Assembly: GCF_002934685.1 (NCBI RefSeq) | Contig: NZ_NKHL01000101.1 | Location: 40,803-104,802 of the forward strand | Reading direction: 5' to 3' | DNA length: 64,000 bases | DNA from: Pseudomonas bohemica | GTDB lineage: Bacteria; Pseudomonadota; Gammaproteobacteria; Pseudomonadales; Pseudomonadaceae | Shown: one piece after another, positions 1 through 9,557 of the stretch | How positions within the stretch are numbered: position 1 is the first letter of the stretch | How the letters are laid out: each line of letters opens with the position of its first letter | Position numbers and translations under genes: made by a program | Notes under the pieces: model-generated | The model's database searches: none | Told to the model about the DNA's origin: nothing | The model's input: the letters and a program-made list of their open reading frames with translations, nothing else

Positions 1-1
1 G

Positions 2-787
2 TTGCGCACCTATGGCAACAAGTACAACGTGAGCGATTCCTCGGGCGTGGGCTATCAGCAGACCCAGCAAGGCTTCTCCCTGGGCGCCGATGCGCCGTTG
101 CCGGTTGGCGACGGCCAATGGCTGGTGGGTGTGCTGGCAGGTCATAGCACCTCGGATCTGAACCTCAACCATGGCACCTCCGGCACGGTCAAGAGTTACT
201 ACGCTGGCCTCTACACCACCTGGATGGACCAGGACAGCGGGTATTACTTCGACGGCGTCGTCAAGGCCAACCGCTTTCGCAACGACTCAAAAGTCAGCAT
301 CAGTGACGGCACACGCGCCAAGGGCGATTACGACAACACCGGCGTGGGTGGTTCGGTCGAATTCGGCCGTCATATCAAACTCGACAACGGTTATTTCATC
401 GAGCCCTTCACCCAGCTTTCTGCCGTGGTCATCCAGGGCAAGGATTACCACTTGAACAACGACCTCCAGGCCGAAGGCGATCGCACCCGTTCGCTGTTGG
501 GCAAGGTCGGCGTGACGGCCGGGCGCAACTTCACGCTGAGTGACGGCAAGGTCGTGCAGCCTTATGTGCGCGTGGCGGGGGTGCATGAGTTCGCCAGGAA
601 GAATGAAGTGCAGGTCAATAACAACGTGTTCAACAACGACCTGTCCGGTTCCCGTGGCGAGCTGGGCGCGGGTGTCGCGGTGGCGTTCTCCGATAACCTG
701 CAACTGCATGCCGATTTCGACTACGGCAATGGCAAACACATCGAGCAGCCGTTCGGCGCTAATGTCGGGTTGCGTTATAGCTGGTGA
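2..787 (+). CDS. Autotransporter beta-barrel domain, C-terminal part (5' end outside window)
   Basis: This is the last 261 residues of a type V secretion autotransporter; the frame is open at the window edge, so the passenger domain lies upstream. The protein alternates short amphipathic strands with turns, contains typical barrel patterns (GVLAGHSTSD near residue 45, GVGGSVEFGRHI near 115) and ends in an aromatic residue after RYS, the usual outer-membrane barrel C-terminus recognised by the BAM machinery. The family's barrel translocates or anchors the upstream passenger at the cell surface. A strong hairpin terminator follows 20 bases after the stop. The passenger type cannot be told from here. 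Confidence 0.85.
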   Translation: MRTYGNKYNVSDSSGVGYQQTQQGFSLGADAPLPVGDGQWLVGVLAGHSTSDLNLNHGTSGTVKSYYAGLYTTWMDQDSGYYFDGVVKANRFRNDSKVSISDGTRAKGDYDNTGVGGSVEFGRHIKLDNGYFIEPFTQLSAVVIQGKDYHLNNDLQAEGDRTRSLLGKVGVTAGRNFTLSDGKVVQPYVRVAGVHEFARKNEVQVNNNVFNNDLSGSRGELGAGVAVAFSDNLQLHADFDYGNGKHIEQPFGANVGLRYSW

Positions 788-806
788 AACAACGCGTGAT
801 GAAGGG

Positions 807-840
807 CCCACTGAGCGATGAATCGCTCAGTGGGTTTGTT
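807..840 (+). terminator. Rho-independent terminator of the autotransporter gene
   Basis: A perfect 11-bp stem (807-817 with 824-834) with a 6-nt loop is followed by TTTGTT. It sits just after the autotransporter stop. Its T-tract overlaps the stop codon of the convergent Ig-repeat gene. Confidence 0.85.
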
Positions 841-3800
841 TAGATGGCAACGACGTTCAGGGAGTTGACGTCACCAAAAACGCTCTTGTATTTCACGTCC
901 TGCCAGCCACTGGTCACCAGGTTTTTACAGCGCAGCGTCCACAGGCCAGCTCCTGGCGTGGTTGACCAATACAGAGCATTACCCATTGGCCAACGGCCCG
1001 AGTAAGCAGCGGCAATCTCATTCAATTCGTTATGGCTCGGTATCCGTTTGCCTCGACTGGCGGCGGCACTCGTTGCATTGCTATAAGTTGACCTCCCAAG
1101 TCCCAGCACTTGAATCACCCCGCTGACACCAACGTTGTAAGTCCCGGAGCGGCCCTGGGCATCTCTGACGGTAATCGTGGCGCTGCCGTTGCCGCGAGAA
1201 TAGATCGTTCCATTGCCGTCTACCTTGACCACTGCTGCATTGCTCGAACTGTAGCTGTAGGGAGCAACACCGCTGCTGGGCCTGCGGGTGTAAGTGGTGC
1301 CACCTGGCCAAGGCGCGGGATCGTGATTCGGATAGCCAGGGAGCACATAGACCTTGCCGTTCAAGTTGACGTTGGAGCGATCCAGCACAAAGTCAGGTAT
1401 CGGTGATCTGACCGTAAACGACCGCGTACCCGACTCTGGCCCGCTCCCATACAGCGCCACCGCCTTGAGGCTGTGCGAGCCCAGCGCCAGCCCCGACACC
1501 ACATGCCGCCAGTCACCTTCGCCATTGACCGGCGCATTGCCCCTGGATGTCGCCCCGTCGTACACCTGCACCTGCTCGTCAGGCGCGGCCTTGCCCGATG
1601 CCGTGACCGAGGTCTCGGTAGTCGAGCCGCCATTACCGATTTCTGCCCGTGAATCGCGCACGCTGACTAACGTTGGCACCACCGCGGCCTTAACCGTAAA
1701 GCCCCATGGCGCCGAAACGGGGTTGTTCGCGTACAGCGCCTTGGCGGTCAGTGAACGCGCGCCCACCTGCAAGCCGCTGACAGCGCGAGACCAGGCGCCG
1801 CTGGCGTTCGCGGTCGCTGTACCTTTGGAGTCCGGGCCGTCAAAAACCTCAACCTGTTGATAGATCGATGCCTGGCCCGATGCGGTCACACTGTTGGCAT
1901 AGGTCGAGCTCCCGACGGCCACCGGTGCGCCCTGTGGATCGACTACGGCCGTGAGGGTCGGATTGACCGACGCGACAACAGTGAACCTGCGCGGCGCCGA
2001 TGAAGCTCCAGCGCCATACAGGGCCTTGGCTGTGATGGAGTGGGCGGTGACAGACAAACTGCCCAGAGGCAATGTCCATACGCCGCTGGCGTCGACCCGG
2101 ACTTTGCCCTTGGACAAGCTGCCGTCGAATATCTCTACCTCAAGATCGGCATTGGCGTTGCCCGTGAGGAGGACAGAGGTGTCCACGGTAAATCCGTCCG
2201 GGGCAATTTCATCGCCATCGTTCTCCCGGATGCTGCTGATGGTCGGCGCAACGGCTTGGGCAACGATCACGTTCCAGGCCGTCGACTCGGGCCGGGTGCC
2301 ATACAGTGCTCTGGCCTTGAAGGAATGGGTGCCCACAGTCAAGCCGGAAGCCGGTCGCGACCAGGCGCCCAGGAAGTCCGTCGCCGCTTCGCCAATTGAG
2401 GTCGTGCCATCGAGCAGTTCGATGCGCTGATCGGGGCTGGCGTTGCCGCGTACAGTGAGCGTGGTATCGACGGTCGTCCCGTTATTGCTTACCGAGCCTC
2501 GGGTATCCAGCACCTCTTCGATCCTCGGTGTCAGGTTGGCCAACACCTGGTACGTGCGCGGTGACGATGCCAAGCCGCTGCCGTCCAGGGCCTTGGCCGT
2601 GATGCTGTAGCCTTTGGGGTATTGGTTGGTCAGTTCAACCGTCCACACGCCGTTCAAATCGGTCCGAGTGGTGGTGAGACGGTTGGTGCCGTCGAGAATC
2701 TCCAGTTCGGTGTCAAGCGTGCCGGTGCCACTGAGCGTAAGATTTACCTCGAACGTCGTCCCCCCCTCGGCCACCTCGCCGCCGGAGTCCATGACGCTGA
2801 CGATGATCGGCGTCACCCAGTCATGGTGCAGCTTGAATTCATAGATCGTTAACGGGAAGGGCAGGGCACTGGGCTCATCGAACAGACCGCTGAACGCTAC
2901 CTTGCAGATCACGCGCAGTGTCGTGTCCTGGCCCAGCTTTTCAAGCTCGGTGCGCAACACGGTTTCGGACAGGCCGGCGCCGACTTGCGCGCCGGTTAAT
3001 TCAGCGCCATCGAGCAGCACGATCGAGTGCGGGCCGCCGCTCTCGGTTTCACCCTCAAGGCGTAGCCAGGCCCGTTGGCCCGTGACCAAGAATGGCCATG
3101 GGGCCACGGTGGTTGTCGCGTTGCCAGCAAAGGTTGCCAGGTTCAGCACCCCCGTTTGCGCATCGGCCTGGGTGATGATCGGCGCCGGTAGCTGGCTGTC
3201 GGGAATGGCGGTCACGTCGAGCATCAGAAAATCGGACTGCCGTTCGGTGACATAGCGCCTGACCAGATACACCACGCTGACCTGCTGACCGATGTTGGCG
3301 CCGACGACAGTGGCGGGAATCTGGAAGTCGATCTCGCCGCTGGCAGACCCAGGCATCTGCTGGTCTGGCGGTGAGCCCGCGCCGGGGGTGCCCAGCCAGG
3401 TGAGGGTGATGACGTCCTCGGGGTCCATGCTGGCGTAGCGTACGCGCACTGTGGCGCCGTTCAGGGCCTGCATCGGGTCGAGCGTCGTACCGTTGGCCTG
3501 AAGTACCTGGGGTGGCGGCAACTCGCCGATGAGCGTGCCGATGGTCAGGTCCAGTACCTGTGAATAACGGTAAGTATCGGTCCCGGCCAGCCGGACGCTG
3601 TAGAACACCTGGACGATGGTGTTCAGGCTCGGCTCGATCAGTTGCCGCGGGATGTAGAAACTGATGGGCTGGCCAGCGATCGGGTGGGTAATGGGGATCG
3701 AGTCCTGGAAAGTGCCATCCGGAGTTTCGGCTCGCCAGTACCAGATCAGGTAATCGCCCGCCGCCATGCCGGTGTAAGGCACCCACAAGGTTGCGTGTAC

Positions 3801-3905
3801 GGGCACCGATTCCGGGTCCAGTACGCCCTCGGGCGCCTCAGCCACCGTTGGTGCAGGTAACTCGGCGTATCGCGGGGCAACGCTCAGGCGCAGGGGGTCT
3901 GACAC
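840..3905 (-). CDS. Ig-like repeat protein, 3' part of a frameshifted gene
   Basis: This 1021-residue frame has a poor GTG start and no convincing ribosome site. It begins in the middle of a module, so I read it as the continuation of the frame at 3950-5350. Residues 1-370 hold three beta modules of the kind Y..M..GD.I.L.W.G. Residues about 365-835 hold five Ig-like repeats of about 90 residues, each with VTPTI..V.DS.G, a DG..V.T.V.L.G.A stretch, V.I.DG, G.W and H...A.ALYG..P.S. A Big_2-like domain follows (about 840-925), then a compact C-terminal domain with a SRGKRIPSHNEL motif and an aromatic-rich end that could be lectin-like. There is no signal peptide or LPXTG-like anchor, so the export route is unknown. 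The repeats suggest an extended surface or secreted stalk; that role is inferred. Confidence 0.75.
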   Translation of the reverse strand: MSDPLRLSVAPRYAELPAPTVAEAPEGVLDPESVPVHATLWVPYTGMAAGDYLIWYWRAETPDGTFQDSIPITHPIAGQPISFYIPRQLIEPSLNTIVQVFYSVRLAGTDTYRYSQVLDLTIGTLIGELPPPQVLQANGTTLDPMQALNGATVRVRYASMDPEDVITLTWLGTPGAGSPPDQQMPGSASGEIDFQIPATVVGANIGQQVSVVYLVRRYVTERQSDFLMLDVTAIPDSQLPAPIITQADAQTGVLNLATFAGNATTTVAPWPFLVTGQRAWLRLEGETESGGPHSIVLLDGAELTGAQVGAGLSETVLRTELEKLGQDTTLRVICKVAFSGLFDEPSALPFPLTIYEFKLHHDWVTPIIVSVMDSGGEVAEGGTTFEVNLTLSGTGTLDTELEILDGTNRLTTTRTDLNGVWTVELTNQYPKGYSITAKALDGSGLASSPRTYQVLANLTPRIEEVLDTRGSVSNNGTTVDTTLTVRGNASPDQRIELLDGTTSIGEAATDFLGAWSRPASGLTVGTHSFKARALYGTRPESTAWNVIVAQAVAPTISSIRENDGDEIAPDGFTVDTSVLLTGNANADLEVEIFDGSLSKGKVRVDASGVWTLPLGSLSVTAHSITAKALYGAGASSAPRRFTVVASVNPTLTAVVDPQGAPVAVGSSTYANSVTASGQASIYQQVEVFDGPDSKGTATANASGAWSRAVSGLQVGARSLTAKALYANNPVSAPWGFTVKAAVVPTLVSVRDSRAEIGNGGSTTETSVTASGKAAPDEQVQVYDGATSRGNAPVNGEGDWRHVVSGLALGSHSLKAVALYGSGPESGTRSFTVRSPIPDFVLDRSNVNLNGKVYVLPGYPNHDPAPWPGGTTYTRRPSSGVAPYSYSSSNAAVVKVDGNGTIYSRGNGSATITVRDAQGRSGTYNVGVSGVIQVLGLGRSTYSNATSAAASRGKRIPSHNELNEIAAAYSGRWPMGNALYWSTTPGAGLWTLRCKNLVTSGWQDVKYKSVFGDVNSLNVVAI

Positions 3906-3949
3906 CCGGATATTGGCCGGCGGGCGAGCATCGTTGGAGACCCGGTAGC

Positions 3950-5350
3950 TTACCTCCGCCTCCCGTTGGCCAGAATGGCGATGTCCTGCTCGGGCACACC
4001 GATGTAAATGACCTCGCCCACTTCACTGGCCGTCACAATGTGACTTGCTTCGTACCGGTGCGGCGTGCCGTTCTGCAGGGTGCCGTGCCAGAACATGTCG
4101 ATCAGATCGCCGCTGGCCATGGCCTCGTAGACCGGAATGATCACGTGGGCCCGCTCCAGCGTCGGATCCAGGGTATTGCCGACCGACTCCAGCACCTCGG
4201 GTGCCGGCAGCGGAATCTGCCCGCTGACGCTGGCGAATGCGCGTTTGGAAGACAGCGGGTTACCGACGGCCTTGGTCAGCACATAAGTTGCCTGGGCCCG
4301 GCCACCATTGATCGCCCGGACCTGAGCATTGGGCACTTCGATCTCCAGGATAGACGGCACGTCGTCCAGAATGACCGACTTGGTGTAAACCAAGGGGGCG
4401 CCAGCAGCGGGCGTTCCCACCCAGGTCAGGGTGACGGTATCGCCGGTACTGAAGTCAGGGGGCCGGGCTTCGATCTGCACAGTGACGTTGCTGTCACTCA
4501 GTTGCCCGAGATCGATAATGCCTGCGTTGTTCACCTCTTTGATCAACGGTGCATCGAGAAAGGAGGTATCTGCATCCACGGGAACAGTGGTTTGTTGCGA
4601 CCACGGCACCGAATAGTTGAATACCTCGTCAAACACCTGATATTTCACCGCCAGCGCGGCAGAATCCCCGGCCGCGATAATGGTTGCATGATCCACGTCA
4701 ATCACGACCGGGTCCATGCCCGCGGCTTCGGCAGCCGTGACCCGATGCCTCAAGGGGATATCGCCCCAGCGCAGGTCGATGGTGTCGCGGGCGGTGCGAT
4801 TGGGGTAGGCGGCAATCTGCACCGGGACGCCTCGTGCGGCCCACTCGGCACCCACGCCATTGTCGATCACATCCTGAGGCAAACCCGGGATGGCCAGTTC
4901 CGAGTGACCGGGCAAATGCGGATCCTTGTCCACGCCTCCCGGCCGATCGAGCTTGATCAGTATCCGCAACGGCAATGAATCTTCCGGCGTCGTCGAACCC
5001 GTGCGTGTGAGCCGGTAATAAACGCTCTCGACCCAGCCTGGCTTCATCAGCGAAACATCCAGGAAAAAAAACAGCCGCTGATCGATGTCGTCTGGACCGA
5101 CGTCCCGCTGTGCAACCGCATTCGTTTCGCTACCCCAAAAGATATCGATGTGATCGCCCACGGACATGTCCCACCAGGGGTCCACGAAGGTCAATATGCC
5201 GTCGGGCTGGTCATCGCGAGCCTGTATGTTGAGGCCGCCGTCGCCGTCCTCGACCGGGTCCACGATGTAGGGGATCAAGAGTGAGTCCAGCGCCAACGTA
5301 AAGGGATACCGGTTCGGCGCGTAATGTGAGATCACTGGGAAGCGTTTCAT
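3950..5350 (-). CDS. Ig-like repeat protein, 5' part of a frameshifted gene
   Basis: The ATG at 5350 is preceded by AAGGA at good spacing, which is better than the upstream GTG at 5404. The 466 residues contain four beta modules (around FVDPWWDMSVGDHIDIFW, IAAYPNRTARDTIDLRWG, FSTGDTVTLTWVGT, AMASGDLIDMFWHGT) and a LDRPGGVDKD..LPGHSEL segment that is clearly paralogous to the next gene upstream. The frame stops at ILANGRRR in mid-module. One extra G in the GGG run at 3962-3964 would give ILANGEAEVSYRVSN and continue without a stop into the 840-3905 frame, making one protein of about 1,500 residues. It lies 122 bases downstream of its paralogue, same strand, so they may be co-transcribed. Confidence 0.75.
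   Translation of the reverse strand: MKRFPVISHYAPNRYPFTLALDSLLIPYIVDPVEDGDGGLNIQARDDQPDGILTFVDPWWDMSVGDHIDIFWGSETNAVAQRDVGPDDIDQRLFFFLDVSLMKPGWVESVYYRLTRTGSTTPEDSLPLRILIKLDRPGGVDKDPHLPGHSELAIPGLPQDVIDNGVGAEWAARGVPVQIAAYPNRTARDTIDLRWGDIPLRHRVTAAEAAGMDPVVIDVDHATIIAAGDSAALAVKYQVFDEVFNYSVPWSQQTTVPVDADTSFLDAPLIKEVNNAGIIDLGQLSDSNVTVQIEARPPDFSTGDTVTLTWVGTPAAGAPLVYTKSVILDDVPSILEIEVPNAQVRAINGGRAQATYVLTKAVGNPLSSKRAFASVSGQIPLPAPEVLESVGNTLDPTLERAHVIIPVYEAMASGDLIDMFWHGTLQNGTPHRYEASHIVTASEVGEVIYIGVPEQDIAILANGRRR
3962..3964 (-). other. Probable one-base frameshift in a G run
   Basis: Minus-strand reading is AAC GGG AGG CGG AGG TAA. Adding one G restores a module whose sequence matches the equivalent part of neighbouring modules (NGG.AQATYVLTK and GG.LELYYQLEK). 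It could be a sequencing error, a genuine mutation or a slippage site. Confidence 0.7.
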
Positions 5351-5472
5351 GAATGGTTTCCTTAAGCGGGTGCAGATCCTTTGAAATCTTTCTTCTACCG
5401 TCACATGCCTGCCAACGCAGCGGTAAAAAGGGGCAATTGCTGCCCCTCGGGTGGGTGCCAGGCTGTCTTGAC

Positions 5473-8400
5473 TCAGGAATAGGTGACAGTCCCGGCGATG
5501 GTCACTGCCGTCTCTACGGTCGTGCCGCCGTCGGGAATCTCTACGCCTTGGGAGTCTTTGACGCTGGTGATGTCGACCTTCGTGACCTGAACCACCGTTA
5601 CATGGCGCTCGCTGGACTGGGGTCTGTCGCTGTACCGCGCGCGGGCCAGGAGCGTATGAGGGCCGACGGTGAGTGCGGGGATCCTGGCTGTCCAGATTGC
5701 CGAGCCGTTCGGGGTCACGTTGTATAGGTGGTCGCCGTTGTCCAGGATTTCGACTCGTCTGCCGGCGCTGCCCGCGCCGCTCAGGGTCAGTTCCGTTTCG
5801 GTCGTGGAACCGTGGTCCGGGATATTGGGGGTGCTGGAGTCGGCCACGGTGTCGATGGTCGGAATTGTGCCTCGCACCAGCGTGAAGGTTCGCGCAGGCG
5901 AGACTGGGTTGTCCCCGTATTTGCCTTTGGCCGTAATGCTGTGTTTCGCAAAGCTCAAGGCGGGGAGATCCTTGGTCCAGTTGCCCGTCCCATCGACGGT
6001 CACCTCGCCTTTGTTAAGGTTGTTATCGAAGATATCCAGCTTCTGGTTGGCTGCCGCCGTGCCGCTCACGGTCACGTTGTAAGCCACCCGGGTCTGGCCT
6101 TCTGGAATGTCGCCGCCGCCGTCTTCGCCTTCCCTGGTTTCCTTGACGCTGGTGATGACCGGGCCGGCCGCCGCCAACACGGTGAGCCGATGTGCCGCTG
6201 ACACCTCGCCGCTGCCATACAGCGCTTGGGCGGTGAAGGAGTGCGCTGCGGCGCTCAGACCATCCACAGTGTGCGTCCAGGTCCCGCTGGCGCTGGCCGT
6301 CGCGGTGCCTTTGTCGACAGCGCCGTCGAGAATCCGCACCGCAAGGTTTGCCGAGGCATTGCCCGTCAGCGTCACGCTGGTATCGAAGGTAGCGCCGTTG
6401 TCAGGAATCTCGACATTTTTGGAGTCCTTGACGTTGCTGATGGTAGGCGTGACCAGCGCGATAACGGTCAGATTTCGCTTCTCGGACTGCGCCTGATCCC
6501 CGTATCGGGCTCTGGCCCAGATCACATGCGCACCTACGGCCAGATCGTCGATCTGCTTGCTCCAGTCTCCGTTAGCGTTGGCCGTTACCATTCCAAGGTT
6601 GACCGAGCCATCGAAGATGTCCACCTCGCGGTTCGCCGCGGCTTTGCCCGTCACGTTCAGTGACCTGTCAACGGTAGCGCCGTCCTCTGGAACTTCGCCT
6701 TTGCTGTCGGTGATGCTGCCGATGGTCGGCGGATCGAGCGGCACCGGTGCGCCGACGCTGAATGTGGTCAAGTTCGAATCGCTGCGCGTGTTGCCTGCGC
6801 GGATCACCCAATAGGAGGCCGCCACGTCGCCGCCTTCGTTGGGCTTGATGAACCTGCTGCCCCTGATGTCGAAGGGGATGGGGTTGCCGACTAACCGTGA
6901 GTTGACCATCACAGAGTCCGGGTCTTCATCCGGGCCGGTTTTGCTGCCTTCCCACTGACGGAACACCTCATCGCCAACGACCATGCCCCTGTACGGCGGC
7001 ACGGTCAGCGTTGCGATTTCAACGTCGGGGTCCATCACGCCGTTCACCACGTTCGACACGATAGGCGCATCCAGTTCGGCTCTGGGCTCGCCTACCAGTA
7101 TCAGAGGCAGGTGCACGGATTCGCGCAGAACGCTGGAGCCGCCGATTTCTTTTTCAAGCTGATAGTACAGTTCCAGCGTACCGCCTTCGATGGTCTTGAG
7201 GTGGCTACCTTCGACCACCATGAGGATCGGCAGTTTGTCTTGGGCGTCTCCGCGCGAGATGAATTTGAGCGGCAACTCCGGATCATAGACAGAGTGATCA
7301 GGTCGGCTGCCGATCCAGCGCAGGATGATTACGTCGCCAGCCTCCATGCTATCGTCCCACGGGATTTCAATGGTGGTGCGTGGCAGATCAGGATCGATTG
7401 CGCCTTGTTCGAGGTCCCTGGCAATCGGTGCTGCCAGCCGTTCCGGCTCACCCACTACTTGAATGAATGCACCTTTGGATATCGATTCAGTTCCGTCCTG
7501 GTGCAGCACACGGTAGGAAAACACAACTTGGGTTTTGGCCAACGAACGGACGATCAGGTTATCGACCGGGATCTCGTAGACACGACCGTAATCGTACGCG
7601 ACCGCAGGCTCTTCATGGTCAACCACGGCGCCTTCCAGCGTGGTGCCCTGCAGCCTCACGATGATCTGATCGCCTTCGGCGTAATCGGCGTTGATTCTCA
7701 TCACGTCGTCCAGGTTCGCCAGACCCAGTGAAGCGGTAGACAGCGAAGCGATGATGCGCGTCTTCTCATCCTCAGCCTTCTTGTTCTCCTCGCGCTGCTC
7801 CTCCTCGCTCAACATGCCCATCAGGGCTCTGTTTCTGGCCACGACCTGGACCACGGCCGGGTTATCGCCAAGCTTATCTAGATCAAGAGTGTCTCGGGGG
7901 GTATCTTTCACGAACGGCGCTTCCAGGCGTGAATTGCCCGCATCGACGTTGACGCGAGTTTCCTTGGCCCAGTCTTCAGACCGATTTTCCACCAGGTCGT
8001 AGACCTCATAGGTCACCGCCAGACCATTCGGCCCCGAGTCGCCAGCCGCCACGATGGTGGCTTCGTCGGCGATGACGACCAACGCATTACCGACTTCGTC
8101 CTCCTGCACCTCGTGAAAAATGAAGTGCCCGCCCCAGGACACCTTGATGATGTCGCGCCAGGTCATGTTCGGATACGGATCAATGGTGATGCGCACGCCT
8201 GCTTTGGCAGCGTCGGCGTCTACGCCACCTCGGACGATGTCCGCGGGTAGGGAGAATTTCAGTTCCGTATGGCCCGGGATACTGCCGTCCTCATCCCGGC
8301 CGCCGGGACGATCGAGTTTGACGTAGATGCTGATCGGTACCGAGCTTTCCTCAACCTGACCCAGGCGTTTGATTGTGTAGTGCAGGGTTTTTCTCCACGG

Positions 8401-8733
8401 CGCGGCGTCCAGGTTGCTGAACGGGACGAAGGTGGTGAGGCGCTGATCCACTTCGCCAGGCTGGATCAGCTCACTGTTCACCTCGGTATCGTCCAGCCGT
8501 ACGCTAACCCTGTCGCCTACGCTCATGCGGCCCCATTTCTCGATGTACACCTGCAGCCCGTTATTGGGAAAGTTCTCCGCCGCCGCCGCCCGGTTGACCC
8601 CCCATAAGCCGAACGGGTCCAGCTCGGGATCGGCGGGCGGACCGATTATCTGCTTGGCGCCCGGTATTTCGGGAGGGACCGCAGCGAAGGTCGAAGCAGA
8701 AGAGGGGGAGGTGTTCAGGGGTGTGGTTGCCAT
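5473..8733 (-). CDS. Large protein with beta modules and Ig-like repeats
   Basis: I chose the ATG at 8733, which follows CAGGAG at about 9 bases; the longer frame to 8769 has no ribosome site. The 1086 residues start with a low-complexity Ser/Thr/Pro segment and no signal peptide. Five modules of about 110 residues follow (for example MSVGDRVSVRLDD, MTWRDIIKVSWGG, SMEAGDVIILRWIGS, GMVVGDEVFRQWEGS), with a charged helix rich in E and K near residue 310. Four Ig-like repeats of about 95 residues then run to the end, and a fifth starts but stops after about 37 residues (ending IAGTVTYS). The first two modules match those of the downstream paralogue. Family function is not known to me; a surface or secreted fibre is the simplest guess. 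Confidence 0.8.
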   Translation of the reverse strand: MATTPLNTSPSSASTFAAVPPEIPGAKQIIGPPADPELDPFGLWGVNRAAAAENFPNNGLQVYIEKWGRMSVGDRVSVRLDDTEVNSELIQPGEVDQRLTTFVPFSNLDAAPWRKTLHYTIKRLGQVEESSVPISIYVKLDRPGGRDEDGSIPGHTELKFSLPADIVRGGVDADAAKAGVRITIDPYPNMTWRDIIKVSWGGHFIFHEVQEDEVGNALVVIADEATIVAAGDSGPNGLAVTYEVYDLVENRSEDWAKETRVNVDAGNSRLEAPFVKDTPRDTLDLDKLGDNPAVVQVVARNRALMGMLSEEEQREENKKAEDEKTRIIASLSTASLGLANLDDVMRINADYAEGDQIIVRLQGTTLEGAVVDHEEPAVAYDYGRVYEIPVDNLIVRSLAKTQVVFSYRVLHQDGTESISKGAFIQVVGEPERLAAPIARDLEQGAIDPDLPRTTIEIPWDDSMEAGDVIILRWIGSRPDHSVYDPELPLKFISRGDAQDKLPILMVVEGSHLKTIEGGTLELYYQLEKEIGGSSVLRESVHLPLILVGEPRAELDAPIVSNVVNGVMDPDVEIATLTVPPYRGMVVGDEVFRQWEGSKTGPDEDPDSVMVNSRLVGNPIPFDIRGSRFIKPNEGGDVAASYWVIRAGNTRSDSNLTTFSVGAPVPLDPPTIGSITDSKGEVPEDGATVDRSLNVTGKAAANREVDIFDGSVNLGMVTANANGDWSKQIDDLAVGAHVIWARARYGDQAQSEKRNLTVIALVTPTISNVKDSKNVEIPDNGATFDTSVTLTGNASANLAVRILDGAVDKGTATASASGTWTHTVDGLSAAAHSFTAQALYGSGEVSAAHRLTVLAAAGPVITSVKETREGEDGGGDIPEGQTRVAYNVTVSGTAAANQKLDIFDNNLNKGEVTVDGTGNWTKDLPALSFAKHSITAKGKYGDNPVSPARTFTLVRGTIPTIDTVADSSTPNIPDHGSTTETELTLSGAGSAGRRVEILDNGDHLYNVTPNGSAIWTARIPALTVGPHTLLARARYSDRPQSSERHVTVVQVTKVDITSVKDSQGVEIPDGGTTVETAVTIAGTVTYS

Positions 8734-8868
8734 CGCGGTAGACTCCTGTCGGTTGATCGCAGAAGTCATTGAGCGCCGCGTGGGGATATTTGCCTACTGT
8801 CAGAAATGACAGGTTTTGCTACCGTTGGTCAGGCCGTTTCGGACGGGTCGGGATACAGTTCTAACGGT

Positions 8869-9522
8869 TCATTTCCAGCTATGAATCGGCCACCCGGCCT
8901 TTGTCGCAGCCTCACGCAGCACAGGGTCCGGATTGACCACATGAGGAAAATCGACCTTCTGCAAGAGCGGCAAATCATTGCGCGAATCGGAGTAAAAACT
9001 CGCGCCTTCTAGGTTTTCGCCTTCCTGATCCAGCCATTCCAGCAAGCGGGTGATCTTGCCTTCGCGGTAGGTCAGCACGCCTTTGGTCTTGCCACTGTAA
9101 ACGCCGTGGGCGATGTCCAGATCGATGGCCAACACCTCGTCGACGCCGATGCGTTCGGCGATGGCCCGCACCAGGTGCACGCCCGAAGCGGAGATGATCA
9201 GGATGCGGTCACCGGCGGCGCGGTGTTCGGCGATGGCTTTGGTGGCGTCGCTGAAGATGATCGGTTCGATGAAGTCCTCCACCCAGGGGCCCACCAGAAA
9301 CTCCACTTCTTCGCGCGTGCGGCCGATCATCGGCTCCAGGCTGAAGGCCATGTAGTCCTCCATCGCCAGATCGCCCTTGCTGTAAGCCTCCATCAGCTCA
9401 TGGTCTTTTTTCATGAACGACTCAGGATCGACCCACCCCAAACGGCCCATCTGCTCGCTCCACAGACTGGCGCAGTCGCCGTGAATCAGGGTTTCGTCCA
9501 AGTCGAAAATGGCTAAAGGCAT
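8869..9522 (-). CDS. HAD-superfamily hydrolase, subfamily IB (SerB-like)
   Basis: This 217-residue cytoplasmic phosphatase has the three HAD signatures: FDLDETL at residues 6-12 (nucleophile Asp7, acid/base Asp9), ISASG near 110, and SDSRNDLPLL near 178 for magnesium binding. Length and the helical cap after motif I fit subfamily IB, which contains phosphoserine phosphatase and phosphoethanolamine/phosphocholine phosphatases. The start has GAGGAC at good spacing. It is the last gene on the minus strand of a cluster with an ABC importer and a phosphodiesterase-like hydrolase, although a REPIN (9558-9648) separates it from the ATPase gene. A joint role, hydrolase cutting an imported ester and this enzyme removing phosphate, is inferred. 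Confidence 0.85.
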   Translation of the reverse strand: MPLAIFDLDETLIHGDCASLWSEQMGRLGWVDPESFMKKDHELMEAYSKGDLAMEDYMAFSLEPMIGRTREEVEFLVGPWVEDFIEPIIFSDATKAIAEHRAAGDRILIISASGVHLVRAIAERIGVDEVLAIDLDIAHGVYSGKTKGVLTYREGKITRLLEWLDQEGENLEGASFYSDSRNDLPLLQKVDFPHVVNPDPVLREAATKAGWPIHSWK

Positions 9523-9557
9523 TGCCGCTGTCCTCTGTGTTGATACGTACGCAATCC

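Noticed and set aside
8733..8769. Longer start (MTSAINRQES) for the upstream Ig-repeat gene
   Set aside because: No ribosome-binding sequence in front of 8769, while the ATG at 8733 has CAGGAG at proper spacing.
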